From positions 1-17,631 of the forward strand of contig JAJDCV010000070.1 of the NCBI GenBank assembly GCA_029260675.1: 17,631 bases of DNA, written 5' to 3'. This stretch comes from Phycisphaeraceae bacterium (GTDB lineage Bacteria > Planctomycetota > Phycisphaerae > Phycisphaerales > Phycisphaeraceae). Under the pieces are notes generated by a model that worked only from the letters and a program-made list of their open reading frames with translations, was not told where the DNA came from and made no database searches. Made by a program: the position numbers and the translations under genes. How positions within the stretch are numbered: the first letter of the stretch is position 1; every line of letters begins with the position of its first letter. Shown here piece by piece: positions 1 to 7,236 of this stretch.

Positions 1-1191
1 GGCCTGGCCGACGATGTAGGAGCCGTAGCCCGCGGCGGCGCCCTGGACGGGGGCGGTGACCAGCGTGCCGGTGCCTGCGGTCATCCCCTTGAGCAGCCCG
101 GCACCCAGGTGTGTGGCGATCTGCGATAGAGTCACCCAGCCGGCCGCCATCACGACCGCTTTGATCAGGCCGGCGGCGTTTCGTCGGCTCATCTTGATGT
201 CATAGACCTTGCCCAGCGCGACGATCTGGCTGGCATCGACAAGAGTTCCGCCGAAGATGTCTAGTAGCGGCACGGGGTTGGCGGCGGTGGCGAGGGCCTT
301 GGACCCGGCGTAGGTCCAGATCAGCCGGTTGGCGTTGCGCTCGCGCATCTTCACCTTCACCGACGCGACTTTGTCTGATTTATCTGATGCGAACATCGCG
401 GCGTTGAGCGAGAGCAACGCCTTGCCGTCGTGCCCGAGCACATCCAGGATGCGGGCACGCAGGGCCTCGGTATCCGCACCCGGGGAGCGCATCTCGGTGC
501 GTGTCGTGCCGTCGTGTTCCTCGATGAGGTACTCGATCGGCTTGGGGTCGGCTGCGGTGAGGACCAGGTTCTCCGGGTCCAGCGCATCACCGAGGCGTTC
601 GTTGCGGATCCCCCCGATCAACTCATCCAGTTCTGATTGTGAGTAGAGGTCTTTCTTATTCAGCACGACGATGACCGGGCGGTTGGTGTCGATCACCTGC
701 CGAAGCGATTCGTATTCGGTCTGGTTCAGGTCCGAGTCGGTGACGAAGAGGATCAGGTCGCCGTGGGCCGCGGCGTCGCGAGCCAGTTGTGCGCGGGCGT
801 CGCCCTCAACCTCGTTGATGCCGGGCGTGTCGATCAGCGCGACCTTCGAGCCGGCCAACCCGGGGACGTGGTAGCCGCACTTGTCCCAGGCGACCAGCCA
901 GCTCTCGCGGGTCCACCCGCCCTCGGCGCTGACGCTGGCGGCCTCCTCGCCAACCAGGGCGTTGATCATCGCGCTCTTGCCGGTGCTTATTTCTCCGAAC
1001 ACCACGATATCGACCCGCCCATCGCGCAGCTTCTTGAGCATCTGCCGAAGCTGGATCGCGTCTCGAGACAGCTCTGCCCGCTCGTCGCCGGTGCACCGAC
1101 CGACCTCGGTCAGCACGCGCTGCACCGCGTCGACCGCGTCGCGGTACTGGCGGTCGGTTTCTCTGGGGTCGGTTTCTTGTGGTCCGGTCAT
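1..1191 (-). CDS. Era/YcjF-like GTPase with DUF697-type C-terminus (3' end outside window)
   Basis: The frame stays open from the ATG at 1191 to the left edge (397 codons), so the C-terminus is missing. A P-loop GEISTGKS lies at residues 66-73, the G3 motif DTPG at 121-124 and the G4 motif NKKD at 178-181, giving a complete TRAFAC-class GTPase domain. After about residue 280 the protein becomes hydrophobic and Gly/Ala-rich (LIWTYAGSKALATAANPVPL and onward), which resembles the DUF697 half of YcjF-type proteins. Unlike its upstream paralogue it has no N-terminal membrane helices. Its ATG overlaps the upstream gene's TGA as ATGA, so the two are probably co-transcribed and translationally coupled. 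The substrate is GTP; the cellular role is unknown, and membrane association through the C-terminal region is inferred. The GTPase assignment is firm, the DUF697 name less so. Confidence 0.88.
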   Translation of the reverse strand, partial: MTGPQETDPRETDRQYRDAVDAVQRVLTEVGRCTGDERAELSRDAIQLRQMLKKLRDGRVDIVVFGEISTGKSAMINALVGEEAASVSAEGGWTRESWLVAWDKCGYHVPGLAGSKVALIDTPGINEVEGDARAQLARDAAAHGDLILFVTDSDLNQTEYESLRQVIDTNRPVIVVLNKKDLYSQSELDELIGGIRNERLGDALDPENLVLTAADPKPIEYLIEEHDGTTRTEMRSPGADTEALRARILDVLGHDGKALLSLNAAMFASDKSDKVASVKVKMRERNANRLIWTYAGSKALATAANPVPLLDIFGGTLVDASQIVALGKVYDIKMSRRNAAGLIKAVVMAAGWVTLSQIATHLGAGLLKGMTAGTGTLVTAPVQGAAAGYGSYIVGQA

Positions 1192-2768
1192 CCCTGGTTC
1201 TCACCCGAATCCTCACGGCGAAGCTCGCTTAGACCGGCCTTGGCCATATCGGCTATTTCCTTCGCCTGGGATACCCGGTCCCACTGGCGACGCGCCAGGC
1301 CCGACAGGCCCCCCTTGGGCGGGCGCATCTCGTTCTTGAAATACTCCATGAACACCCGCCCGATCCACCGCGTCACCAATGCTTGGGTCAGCCCCTGAAT
1401 CACCCCCCCGCCGAGCGTCCCGATCCCCGGCACGCCCTTGAGCGCCGTGCCAAGCATCGTGCCGATCATCGGTGTGACCGCGTGGGAGCCGAGGATCCCG
1501 ACCAGGTTCTTACTCATCTCCTTGAGCATTTGTTCGGCCGTCTTCAGATCGACCTCCTGGTGGTAGACCTTCGCAAGCTCCAACACCATCTTGGTCGAGA
1601 TCGTCACACCGGCGGCGACATCAACCATCGGCATGGGGATCACCGCCGCGACCGCCCCGGCCCGCCACATGTACAGGTGCACGATCTGGTTCGCCCGCTT
1701 GTCCAACGCCTCCTGCACCTGCTCCCTCGCGTCGTCCGCCAAGGCTCGCGAGCGCAGCAGCAGGTTCGCCAGCAGCATGTCACGCCCGTCACGGTCGATC
1801 GTCCCGAGCATCCGCCGAGCCAGCACGGAGATGTCCGGCGGGACGTCGATCTGTTCCTGCTCCTCGCTGCCGTCGGCGCTGACGCGGACGCGCGTCTGGT
1901 GGATCGGCTTGGCCTGCACCGATGTCACGTCACGCGAGTCGACCCAAGGCTTGACCTGCTTGCCGATCTGCCGCAGCAGGTCGTCCTTTTGCTGATCCCC
2001 GTACCAGTCGGTCTTGTTCAGGCAGACGTGCAATGGTTTCTTGAGCCCGCCGAGTACCTTCAACGTCTCGAACTCGCTCTCACGCAGCGGCCCGTCGAGC
2101 ACCAGCAGCACCAGGTCGGCGTTGTGCGCCGATTCTTTGGCGATTTTTGCGTGGGTCTCGTTGTCGACCTCGCCGATCCCGGGTGTATCCACGAGCATCA
2201 CCCGGTCGCCGCCGGTCCAGGGGACCTCGTTGCGCGTCGTCGTCGTGCCGCCACGGACGTTGGTCTTGAAGACCTCCCGCCCACACAGCGCGTTCAGCAG
2301 CGCGCTCTTGCCGCTGGAGATCGTCCCGAACGCAATAATCTCAAGCGTCTGGCTCGCACGTTTGTGCTCCAGGACCGCGACCTGCGCATCCAGTTCGCTG
2401 CGATCGGCGCCGGCCTGGTCCAGGTCGTCGGTGACACGCGACACCTCGTTGATCTGACCGTCGATCGCTTCTTCGATCTGGCGTTCGGTCATCTGGGAGG
2501 GGTCGAGTGTCTGCTGAGCAATGCGCCTTTGCTTTCGGCGGGTGCTGCGCCAAAGACCCAGCGAGAGCTTGACGAACACCGCTGCGATCATCAGCGTCCC
2601 GAAACAGACCGATGCGAGGTAAAAATAAGCGACCCATGCCGAGTGCGCCGCGGCCTTGTCGTAGTATTCGATGATGTAACCCGGGAAGGTGACCAGGGCG
2701 TACCCTACCACGGCCGCCATGACCAGCAGCAACACACCGTTAATGGATTGAGATAGCCGCGGAAGCAT
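1188..2768 (-). CDS. Membrane-anchored Era-like GTPase with DUF697-type domain
   Basis: A 526-residue protein. Two N-terminal transmembrane segments are visible (about residues 11-29 and 46-70), followed by a basic stretch (RSTRRKQRR) and a helical spacer. The GTPase domain carries GTISSGKS at 148-155, a TTTT switch around 174-178, DTPG at 194-197 and NKTD at 251-254. From about residue 340 a hydrophobic DUF697-like region includes a conserved-looking PMPMVDVAAG stretch, and the tail is charged. The start was chosen because the helices begin straight after it; no clear SD precedes it. It is a tandem paralogue of the downstream GTPase, with a 4-bp overlap. A paired function at the inner membrane is inferred from similar domains, coupling and differing anchors. 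The exact role is unknown. Confidence 0.9.
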   Translation of the reverse strand: MLPRLSQSINGVLLLVMAAVVGYALVTFPGYIIEYYDKAAAHSAWVAYFYLASVCFGTLMIAAVFVKLSLGLWRSTRRKQRRIAQQTLDPSQMTERQIEEAIDGQINEVSRVTDDLDQAGADRSELDAQVAVLEHKRASQTLEIIAFGTISSGKSALLNALCGREVFKTNVRGGTTTTRNEVPWTGGDRVMLVDTPGIGEVDNETHAKIAKESAHNADLVLLVLDGPLRESEFETLKVLGGLKKPLHVCLNKTDWYGDQQKDDLLRQIGKQVKPWVDSRDVTSVQAKPIHQTRVRVSADGSEEQEQIDVPPDISVLARRMLGTIDRDGRDMLLANLLLRSRALADDAREQVQEALDKRANQIVHLYMWRAGAVAAVIPMPMVDVAAGVTISTKMVLELAKVYHQEVDLKTAEQMLKEMSKNLVGILGSHAVTPMIGTMLGTALKGVPGIGTLGGGVIQGLTQALVTRWIGRVFMEYFKNEMRPPKGGLSGLARRQWDRVSQAKEIADMAKAGLSELRREDSGENQG

Positions 2769-3003
2769 TCAGGGGATCCGGTGTGTAGGGAGATTCTATG
2801 AGCGTGTGTAACGCCTGGTATATTAGGCTGTTCAGACCGCCCCCGCGAACCCACAGGCCGGCGTCGAGGATCTTTAACATAGGCAAATAACAGGCGTTGT
2901 CTGAATAGGCACAGCCCGGGGACGGGGTGGATTCATCCCGTTTCGCCTTAACCCGCACCGATCTGCTAGCTGAAACGACCACAGTTCCGGGCGCCGGTGC
3001 CGT
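2769..3003. other. Gap between leuB and the GTPase pair
   Basis: This is 235 bases with no convincing gene. Both flanking genes read leftward, so it should hold the 3' end of leuB and any GTPase promoter. On the minus strand a TAGAAT lies 24 bases before the GTPase ATG, and farther up TTCAGA and TATGTT are 18 bases apart (about 2875-2910). Either could be a promoter, both weak. No strong terminator hairpin was seen after leuB. Confidence 0.3.
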
Positions 3004-4110
3004 TCACCCCACGACCGCGGCGCTGAGCGCCTCGATTACCATGTCGCCGACCTGCGTGCAGGAATAACCCGAGCGGTCCAGCTGCTTGCCGGCAAAGTTG
3101 GGCGTGACGGCCTGAACAGCTTGGCCGATCTTCTCGCCACACTTAAGCGCCGCGTCGTCGCCCTTGATCCGGCCGACCTCACGCAGCAGCAGGCCGATCG
3201 AGTCGATCGCGGCGATGGGGTTGGCCTTGTCCTGCCCGGCGATGTCCGGGGCGCTGCCGTGGACAGGCTCGAACATGCTCGGGGCCGTGCCGTCGGGGTT
3301 GAGGTTCCCGCTGGCCGCGACGCCCATGCCCCCGGCGATCGCCGCGCCGAGGTCGGTGATGATGTCGCCGAACATATTCGGCACGACAATCACATCATAG
3401 ATCTCGGGCTTAGTGGCCATGTACATGCAGCAGGCGTCCACGTGGTGGTACACCCGTTCGATGTCTTTGTAATCCGCCTCGCCGACCTCGTTGAACGTGC
3501 GGAACCAGGTGTCCCCGCAGTGGGTCAGCACATTGGTTTTATGAACGAGTGTAAGTTGTCCGGGGTACCCCTTGGTCTTGCGCGTCCGCGCCAGGTCAAA
3601 CGCGTACCGTACACAGCGCTCCACGCCGAAGCGCGTCGTGATCATCTCCTGGGTGCTGATCTCCTGGGCCGTGCCCTTGCGCGCGATCCCGCCGTTGCCA
3701 CAGTACAGGTCTTCGGTGTTCTCGCGGACACAGACAAAGTCGATGTCGTCGGGTCCCTTGTCTTTCAAAGGCGTCTCGACACCGGGGTACAGCTTCACCG
3801 GACGCAGGTTGATGTACTGATCCAAGTCGAACCGCAGCTTTAAGAGCAGGCCTTTTTCAAGCACACCGGGCTTGACGTCCGGCGTGCCGACCGCGCCAAG
3901 CATGATCGCGTCGTAGGCCTTGAGCTCCTGCACCTGCGCATCGGTGATGACCTCGCCGGTCTTGAGGTAGTGCTCCCCGCCGTAGGGCAGGTCGGTGGTG
4001 GTGTAAGTCAGCCCCTCGGGCTTGGCGACCGCGTCCATCACGCGCAACGCCTCTCTAACGACCTCCGGCCCGACCCCGTCACCACCGATTACCGCGATCT
4101 TCAACGCCAT
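3004..4110 (-). CDS. leuB: 3-isopropylmalate dehydrogenase
   Basis: A 368-residue member of the beta-decarboxylating dehydrogenase family. It would oxidise and decarboxylate 3-isopropylmalate with NAD+ in leucine synthesis, in the cytoplasm. GDGVGPEV is at residues 10-17. The specificity segment has E85, L88, L89 and R93, matching the E-x-x-L-L-x-x-R pattern of LeuB rather than the Ser/Asn of isocitrate dehydrogenase. R103, R129, K191, D225, D249 and D253 fit the substrate and metal sites, and EPVHGSAPDIAG (281-292) is the nucleotide loop. The segment RENTEDLY (129-136) is more isocitrate-dehydrogenase-like, so a related 2-hydroxyacid substrate cannot be excluded. The start at 4110 has GGAG nine bases upstream and opens directly on the conserved beta-strand; a longer frame to 4254 lacks family similarity. 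No other leu gene is adjacent. Confidence 0.85.
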   Translation of the reverse strand: MALKIAVIGGDGVGPEVVREALRVMDAVAKPEGLTYTTTDLPYGGEHYLKTGEVITDAQVQELKAYDAIMLGAVGTPDVKPGVLEKGLLLKLRFDLDQYINLRPVKLYPGVETPLKDKGPDDIDFVCVRENTEDLYCGNGGIARKGTAQEISTQEMITTRFGVERCVRYAFDLARTRKTKGYPGQLTLVHKTNVLTHCGDTWFRTFNEVGEADYKDIERVYHHVDACCMYMATKPEIYDVIVVPNMFGDIITDLGAAIAGGMGVAASGNLNPDGTAPSMFEPVHGSAPDIAGQDKANPIAAIDSIGLLLREVGRIKGDDAALKCGEKIGQAVQAVTPNFAGKQLDRSGYSCTQVGDMVIEALSAAVVG

Positions 4111-4148
4111 GACTCGATTCTCCGCTTGGTTTACCGACAAAGAATCGG

Positions 4149-4177
4149 ATTTTAGGCCACACCGGGCCCCCGGGCAA
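4149..4177 (-). promoter_or_regulatory. Candidate sigma70-type promoter of leuB
   Basis: On the minus strand TTGCCC (4177-4172) and TAAAAT (4154-4149) are separated by 17 bases. This predicts a start near 4142 and a leader of about 30 bases that contains the GGAG ribosome site. Both boxes are close to consensus in otherwise GC-rich DNA. Confidence 0.55.
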
Positions 4178-4288
4178 TCAGTACGGCCTATCTCTCCAAG
4201 CGGGCTCCTTCCTGGAAGTAACCCCCGTTTTTCGCCTCCGCCCGCGAACTGCATGGCGGCGAGTTCACCGGGAGAGCCGTTTAGACGC

Positions 4289-4303
4289 TTGATTTAAAAT
4301 CAA
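4289..4303. promoter_or_regulatory. Palindrome, candidate operator of the ArsR-type regulator
   Basis: TTGATTT-A-AAATCAA is a perfect 7-1-7 palindrome ending 24 bases before the regulator's ATG. It covers a TAAAAT (4295-4300) that could serve as the -10 box. The half-element GATTTAA occurs again at 4319-4325. ArsR-family repressors commonly autoregulate through inverted repeats over their own promoter; binding here is inferred. Confidence 0.45.
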
Positions 4304-4327
4304 ATTTAGGCTAAAAACGATTTAATT

Positions 4328-4615
4328 ATGACCAGGCCATTCCTATCGGAAGCGGATCGGACGGACGTGTTTCGGGGATTGTCGCACCCGCTGAGGCGTG
4401 AGTTGTTGGTGCAGCTCAAACGCGGCGAGCGGACGGTTGGTGAGCTGCTCGTGTTGGCGGGTTCGGGTATCTCGATGCCGACGCTGTCCCGTCACCTGGC
4501 GATCCTGCGCGACGCCGGGCTGGTCCGCCAACGCAAGGACGGGCAGAAGCGGGTCTACCGCATCCAGACCCAGGCCTCGCAAAAGGCGATGAAGTGGCTC
4601 AAGCAGATCCAGTGA
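4328..4615 (+). CDS. ArsR-family winged-helix transcriptional regulator
   Basis: A 95-residue protein, a normal size for a minimal ArsR repressor. The sequence FRGLSHPLRRELLVQL (15-30) is the typical ArsR first helix pair, followed by TVGELLVLAG, the recognition helix region SMPTLSRHLAILRDAGLV, and the wing RQRKDGQKRVYRI. The metal-binding ELCVCDL-type helix is absent and there is no cysteine anywhere, so it is probably not a metal sensor of the classical ArsR/SmtB type. It is divergent from leuB across a 217-base spacer that holds promoters for both, so it could regulate itself and perhaps leuB; that is inference. No clear SD precedes the ATG. Family assignment is secure, ligand unknown. Confidence 0.9.
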   Translation: MTRPFLSEADRTDVFRGLSHPLRRELLVQLKRGERTVGELLVLAGSGISMPTLSRHLAILRDAGLVRQRKDGQKRVYRIQTQASQKAMKWLKQIQ

Positions 4616-4895
4616 GGGGTCCCCGCCAGCATAATGATTGACTTGTCAACGTTACTCGCGGCGCGGGTGCGGCAGCCGTCGGCGTATGATGCCGGCCGCG
4701 ATCTGCCGGCCCGGATGCTCGGTAAACACATCGAATGGCGGTCCTTTACTGCCTAGGTGCGGGTACAACCTCGCCAGCTGATATGAAAACCGCGGTTTGG
4801 AATACGGCAAGTGTGTTTTGTTTCATTCCGATATGCGCTTGGGGTGCAGACGGTTTTCCGGGACAAGCCACCTGTTCCCGTCTATCATCTGTATT
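4616..4895. other. Gap between ArsR-type gene and the CbiX-like gene
   Basis: These 280 bases contain no gene I can support. A small palindrome TTGAC-TT-GTCAA is at 4638-4649 and a GC-rich repeat of GCCGGC around 4688-4710; neither has a T-run to suggest a terminator. The last 36 bases hold the candidate promoter of the next gene. Confidence 0.4.
4860..4888 (+). promoter_or_regulatory. Candidate leaderless promoter of the CbiX-like gene
   Basis: GGGACA (4860-4865; four of six bases match TTGACA), a 17-base spacer and TATCAT (4883-4888), with the ATG only seven bases beyond. Transcription would begin at or next to the ATG, which fits the lack of an SD site. Confidence 0.4.
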
Positions 4896-5384
4896 ATGAG
4901 TAACACGCCAAAAAACATTGACCTCAATGCCGACACCGAGCACACCGGCGTCGTGATCGTGGACCACGGGTCGCGGCGGGTGGAGTCCAACCAGATGCTC
5001 GAACACTTTGTCGAGCAGTTCACCGATGCGACGCACTTCACGATTGTCGAACCGGCGCACATGGAGATGGCCGAGCCCTCGATCTCGACGGCGTTTGACA
5101 AGTGTGTCCAGCGTGGTGCGGTGCGGGTGGTGGTGTGTCCGTACTTCCTGCTGCCGGGCAAGCACTGGAAGGAAGACATCCCGGAGTTGACTCAGAATGC
5201 GGCGGCGAAGCACCCGGGCGTCGAGTACCTGGTCACGGCCCCGATCGGTCTTCACCCGATGATGCACGGGGTGATCCAGTCGCGGATCGACCACTGCCTC
5301 AGCCACATCGCCGGGAACGCCGACGAGTGCGAGTCGTGCGCGGGCACGGGGCGGTGCACGGTGCGGGTGGGACAGCCGGGTTGA
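4896..5384 (+). CDS. CbiX/SirB-like sirohydrochlorin chelatase-family protein with C-terminal Cys cluster
   Basis: A 162-residue protein. The segments GVVIVDHGSRR (18-28), VEPAHMEMAEPSI and VVVCPYFLLPGKHW (78-91) match the short CbiX family, which inserts Co or Fe into sirohydrochlorin. H24 and H90 correspond to the two conserved metal-site histidines. One such domain (about 120 residues) normally works as a homodimer. The tail has C145-x2-C148-x5-C154 in the form CESCAGTGRC, a likely Zn or Fe-S site not needed for the core fold. The ATG at 4896 was chosen because the homology starts shortly after it; an extension to 4797 is non-conserved and would cross the putative promoter. No tetrapyrrole gene is adjacent, so the metal and pathway (sirohaem or cobalamin) are open. 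Confidence 0.83.
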   Translation: MSNTPKNIDLNADTEHTGVVIVDHGSRRVESNQMLEHFVEQFTDATHFTIVEPAHMEMAEPSISTAFDKCVQRGAVRVVVCPYFLLPGKHWKEDIPELTQNAAAKHPGVEYLVTAPIGLHPMMHGVIQSRIDHCLSHIAGNADECESCAGTGRCTVRVGQPG

Positions 5385-5432
5385 ATTCGGATCCGTCGTT
5401 TCGATCAGCGATCTGTCTTAACCTTCCGTAGA

Positions 5433-5448
5433 ATCGGTTGAACCCGAT
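5433..5448. terminator. Weak hairpin between convergent genes
   Basis: ATCGG-TTGAAC-CCGAT forms a 5-bp stem between the convergent CbiX-like gene and the acidic membrane protein gene. There is no T-run on either side, so terminator function is uncertain. Confidence 0.2.
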
Positions 5449-5472
5449 CCGGGCCGGCCTGCTTTGTGCTGA

Positions 5473-5907
5473 TCAAGCCGATCCCATCGGGCCGTCGTCG
5501 TCATCCTCGTCGTCGCCGTCAAAGTTGAAAGGGAATTCGTCGTCCTCGTCTTCATCGTCGGGGTCAATGTCTTGTGCCTCGGGGTTGTCTTCGCCGGTGA
5601 AGCCGTTCTCGGGGTTTGCGTCCGACGCGATGTGTGCTTCGTCGGGCTCGGCCTCGGGTGCATCGATCCGCTGCGCCGCGGTGGACCAGGCGTCGGGCCG
5701 GGGCAGGTCGGCCATGCGTTCTTCGTGATCGATCTCCAACTCACGCTGCCTCTGGATATAGTTGCGCCAGGCGGCGATCAACCCGATCAACACCAGAAGG
5801 CCGATCCCCAGTAATGCCCCGATCAGCAGCAGGCTGAACAGCCCCGCCTCGGGCCCGTTTGGAGGTTTGATCGGGGCAGCGGATTGGGCGAGACACACAA
5901 AATACAT
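5473..5907 (-). CDS. Single-pass membrane protein with highly acidic tail
   Basis: A 144-residue protein not recognised as a named family. A short N-terminal segment (1-22) precedes one strongly hydrophobic helix (23-46), then a basic juxtamembrane helix RNYIQRQRELEIDHEERM that suggests the C-terminal part is cytoplasmic. The rest is low-complexity: residues 82-114 are rich in Glu, Asp and Ala, and 115-138 are almost all Asp/Glu, interrupted by an aromatic FPFNF (125-129). It lies 34 bases after the stop of the upstream pterin synthase homologue on the same strand. TACACT (5921-5916) is eight bases before the ATG and could also give it its own leaderless promoter. Function unknown. The membrane helix and tail composition make a real gene likely. 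Confidence 0.72.
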   Translation of the reverse strand: MYFVCLAQSAAPIKPPNGPEAGLFSLLLIGALLGIGLLVLIGLIAAWRNYIQRQRELEIDHEERMADLPRPDAWSTAAQRIDAPEAEPDEAHIASDANPENGFTGEDNPEAQDIDPDDEDEDDEFPFNFDGDDEDDDDGPMGSA

Positions 5908-5941
5908 AAGCGAATAGTGTAACCCCCGCCCGGGGCTTGGA

Positions 5942-6784
5942 CTAGTGCGTGGTACCGGCGGGGGCGGGCCCGCGGTAGGTACAAACCGTCTTGGAGGTCT
6001 CCCAGACGCTCAACTCATCGAGCGCCGCGTCCCGGCCCAGCGTCCCGAACCGGTCCACGAGCATGCCCCAGATCACCATCACGATGTTTTCGACAGACGG
6101 GTTCAGCCCGGCGAACTGGGGGACATCGGTGTTCAGATGCTTGTGGTCCAGGTGTTCGATCGCGTGTTGGTTGACCAGCGTGTCGATCCGTTCGACATCA
6201 ACGGTTCGGCCGTCCTTGTCGATCGGCAGGCGGACGGTGACCTCCAGGCGGTAGTTGTGGCCGTGGCCCGCGGGGTTGTTGCATTTGCCGAATACCTCGC
6301 GGTTCTCCTCTTCGCTTAGCTCCTCGACGTGCAGGCGGTGCGCGGCGGAAAACTCGTAACGCTGTCGGATCAACACGTGGTCCATGTCGTGACTCCTCAG
6401 GGCGATTCGATAAGTCGGTGTCGGCCTCAATACGATACGTATCACCGATCCCCGCAACGCCGGCTGCAGCTCGGCAAGCATGTCGCGCATCAGTTTCCCG
6501 ACCGGTACGCCGGACGCCGCCCCCTGACCCGACAACGCGCGGTCGATGCAGGGCAGGACGTGGGCGAGCACCGCCTGGTCGATCCGCTTGATGTTGATGA
6601 AGTAACCGGTCTGCACGTCGGCGACGCCCCGACAGGTTACGTCCAGCTCGTAGTAGCGCCCAAGCCCACGCATCGGGGGCCAGGCGGCGAAGGTGTTGTC
6701 GCGGGCCGCATCCCCAAGTGCATCGGCACCGGCGGGGGGCGGATCGTTCACGCAGAAACGGACGGTACGGCTGAGTTCTAGCAT
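5942..6784 (-). CDS. Tandem-domain 6-pyruvoyl-tetrahydropterin synthase / QueD-family protein
   Basis: A 280-residue protein with two T-fold halves. The C-terminal half (from about 138) has the Zn ligands H149 (SAAHRL), H174 and H176 (GHGH), the catalytic Cys C168 in GKCNNPAGHGHNY, D213-H214 in LDHKHL, and E262 in VWETSK. The Cys-x5-HGH spacing is that of PTPS; many QueD enzymes have Cys-x3-HGH. The N-terminal half keeps the fold pattern (GRYYELDVTCRGVADVQTGY, then INIKRID) but lacks the histidines and cysteine, so it looks like an inactive duplicate. Possible products are 6-pyruvoyl- or 6-carboxy-tetrahydropterin, for a pterin cofactor or queuosine. The ATG at 6784 was chosen because homology begins at LELSRTVRFC and a TATAAT lies just upstream. 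The exact reaction cannot be settled from sequence alone. Confidence 0.85.
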   Translation of the reverse strand: MLELSRTVRFCVNDPPPAGADALGDAARDNTFAAWPPMRGLGRYYELDVTCRGVADVQTGYFINIKRIDQAVLAHVLPCIDRALSGQGAASGVPVGKLMRDMLAELQPALRGSVIRIVLRPTPTYRIALRSHDMDHVLIRQRYEFSAAHRLHVEELSEEENREVFGKCNNPAGHGHNYRLEVTVRLPIDKDGRTVDVERIDTLVNQHAIEHLDHKHLNTDVPQFAGLNPSVENIVMVIWGMLVDRFGTLGRDAALDELSVWETSKTVCTYRGPAPAGTTH

Positions 6785-6794
6785 CGTTGTGAGG

Positions 6795-6800
6795 ATTATA
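6795..6800 (-). promoter_or_regulatory. Perfect -10 box just before the PTPS-family gene
   Basis: TATAAT on the minus strand lies ten bases before the ATG at 6784, implying a leader of only a few bases. No convincing -35 box is seen at 16-18 bases. There is no SD, which fits leaderless or near-leaderless translation. Confidence 0.45.
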
Positions 6801-6953
6801 GGGGTCCCACCGGCCACCCGAGACCGGGGTGTGGCCGGGCCCCGGTTTTCTGCATAAATCAACCGCAAACACAGGCTTGTGGCTTGCTTTTACGCCCCCC
6901 GAATTGGACGCTTGTCATAACCGGCGATGCCCGTCGGGTGTTTGGGAGCGTTT

Positions 6954-7163
6954 ATGCGTAGTTGGGTGCGTTACAGCGTGTCGGCCTACGTGGGCCTGCT
7001 GCTGGCCGGGTCGATCGCCTCGTCCGGGCCGGCCGCCTATCAGGGCCCTACCCCGGTTGCGTCGATCCGCCAGACGCCGGAGGCTACGCAGTGGTACCTG
7101 GTCCCAAACTATGACAAGCCCCCAGCCCGATCGGATCGGCCACGGGTGTCGGCCGAATCCTGA
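6954..7163 (+). CDS. Small putative secreted protein
   Basis: A 69-residue protein. The N-terminus MRSWVRYSVSAYVGLLLAGS is a typical Sec signal peptide (basic start, hydrophobic core), with likely cleavage in the SSGPAA region near residues 23-28. The mature part would be about 40 residues, rich in Pro, with QWYLVPNYDKPP and a polar C-terminus. GGGAG lies 5 bases before the ATG, which decides this start over an ATG at 6927. No family recognised. It precedes the TPR gene by 73 bases on the same strand and may be co-transcribed. Moderate confidence because of its size. Confidence 0.55.
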   Translation: MRSWVRYSVSAYVGLLLAGSIASSGPAAYQGPTPVASIRQTPEATQWYLVPNYDKPPARSDRPRVSAES

Positions 7164-7236
7164 ACCCTGACGGTGTTGATCCGATTATCTAAGCCCGCCG
7201 GTTTGCGCACGGCGCGGGTTGCGGTACGCTTGGGGG

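Noticed and set aside
1383..2756. Long plus-strand open frame (457 codons) opposite the membrane GTPase
   Set aside because: Low-complexity His/Arg/Asp/Leu-rich translation with no family likeness. The opposite strand carries an intact GTPase with all motifs; high GC leaves antisense frames open.
2740..2982. 80-codon minus-strand frame in the leuB-GTPase gap
   Set aside because: Overlaps the GTPase start, has mixed composition, no SD and no similarity; more likely non-coding.
5494..5536. SSB-like acidic C-terminal tip in the acidic membrane protein
   Set aside because: The aromatic FPFNF is internal rather than at the extreme C-terminus, so it does not match the SSB-tip rule.
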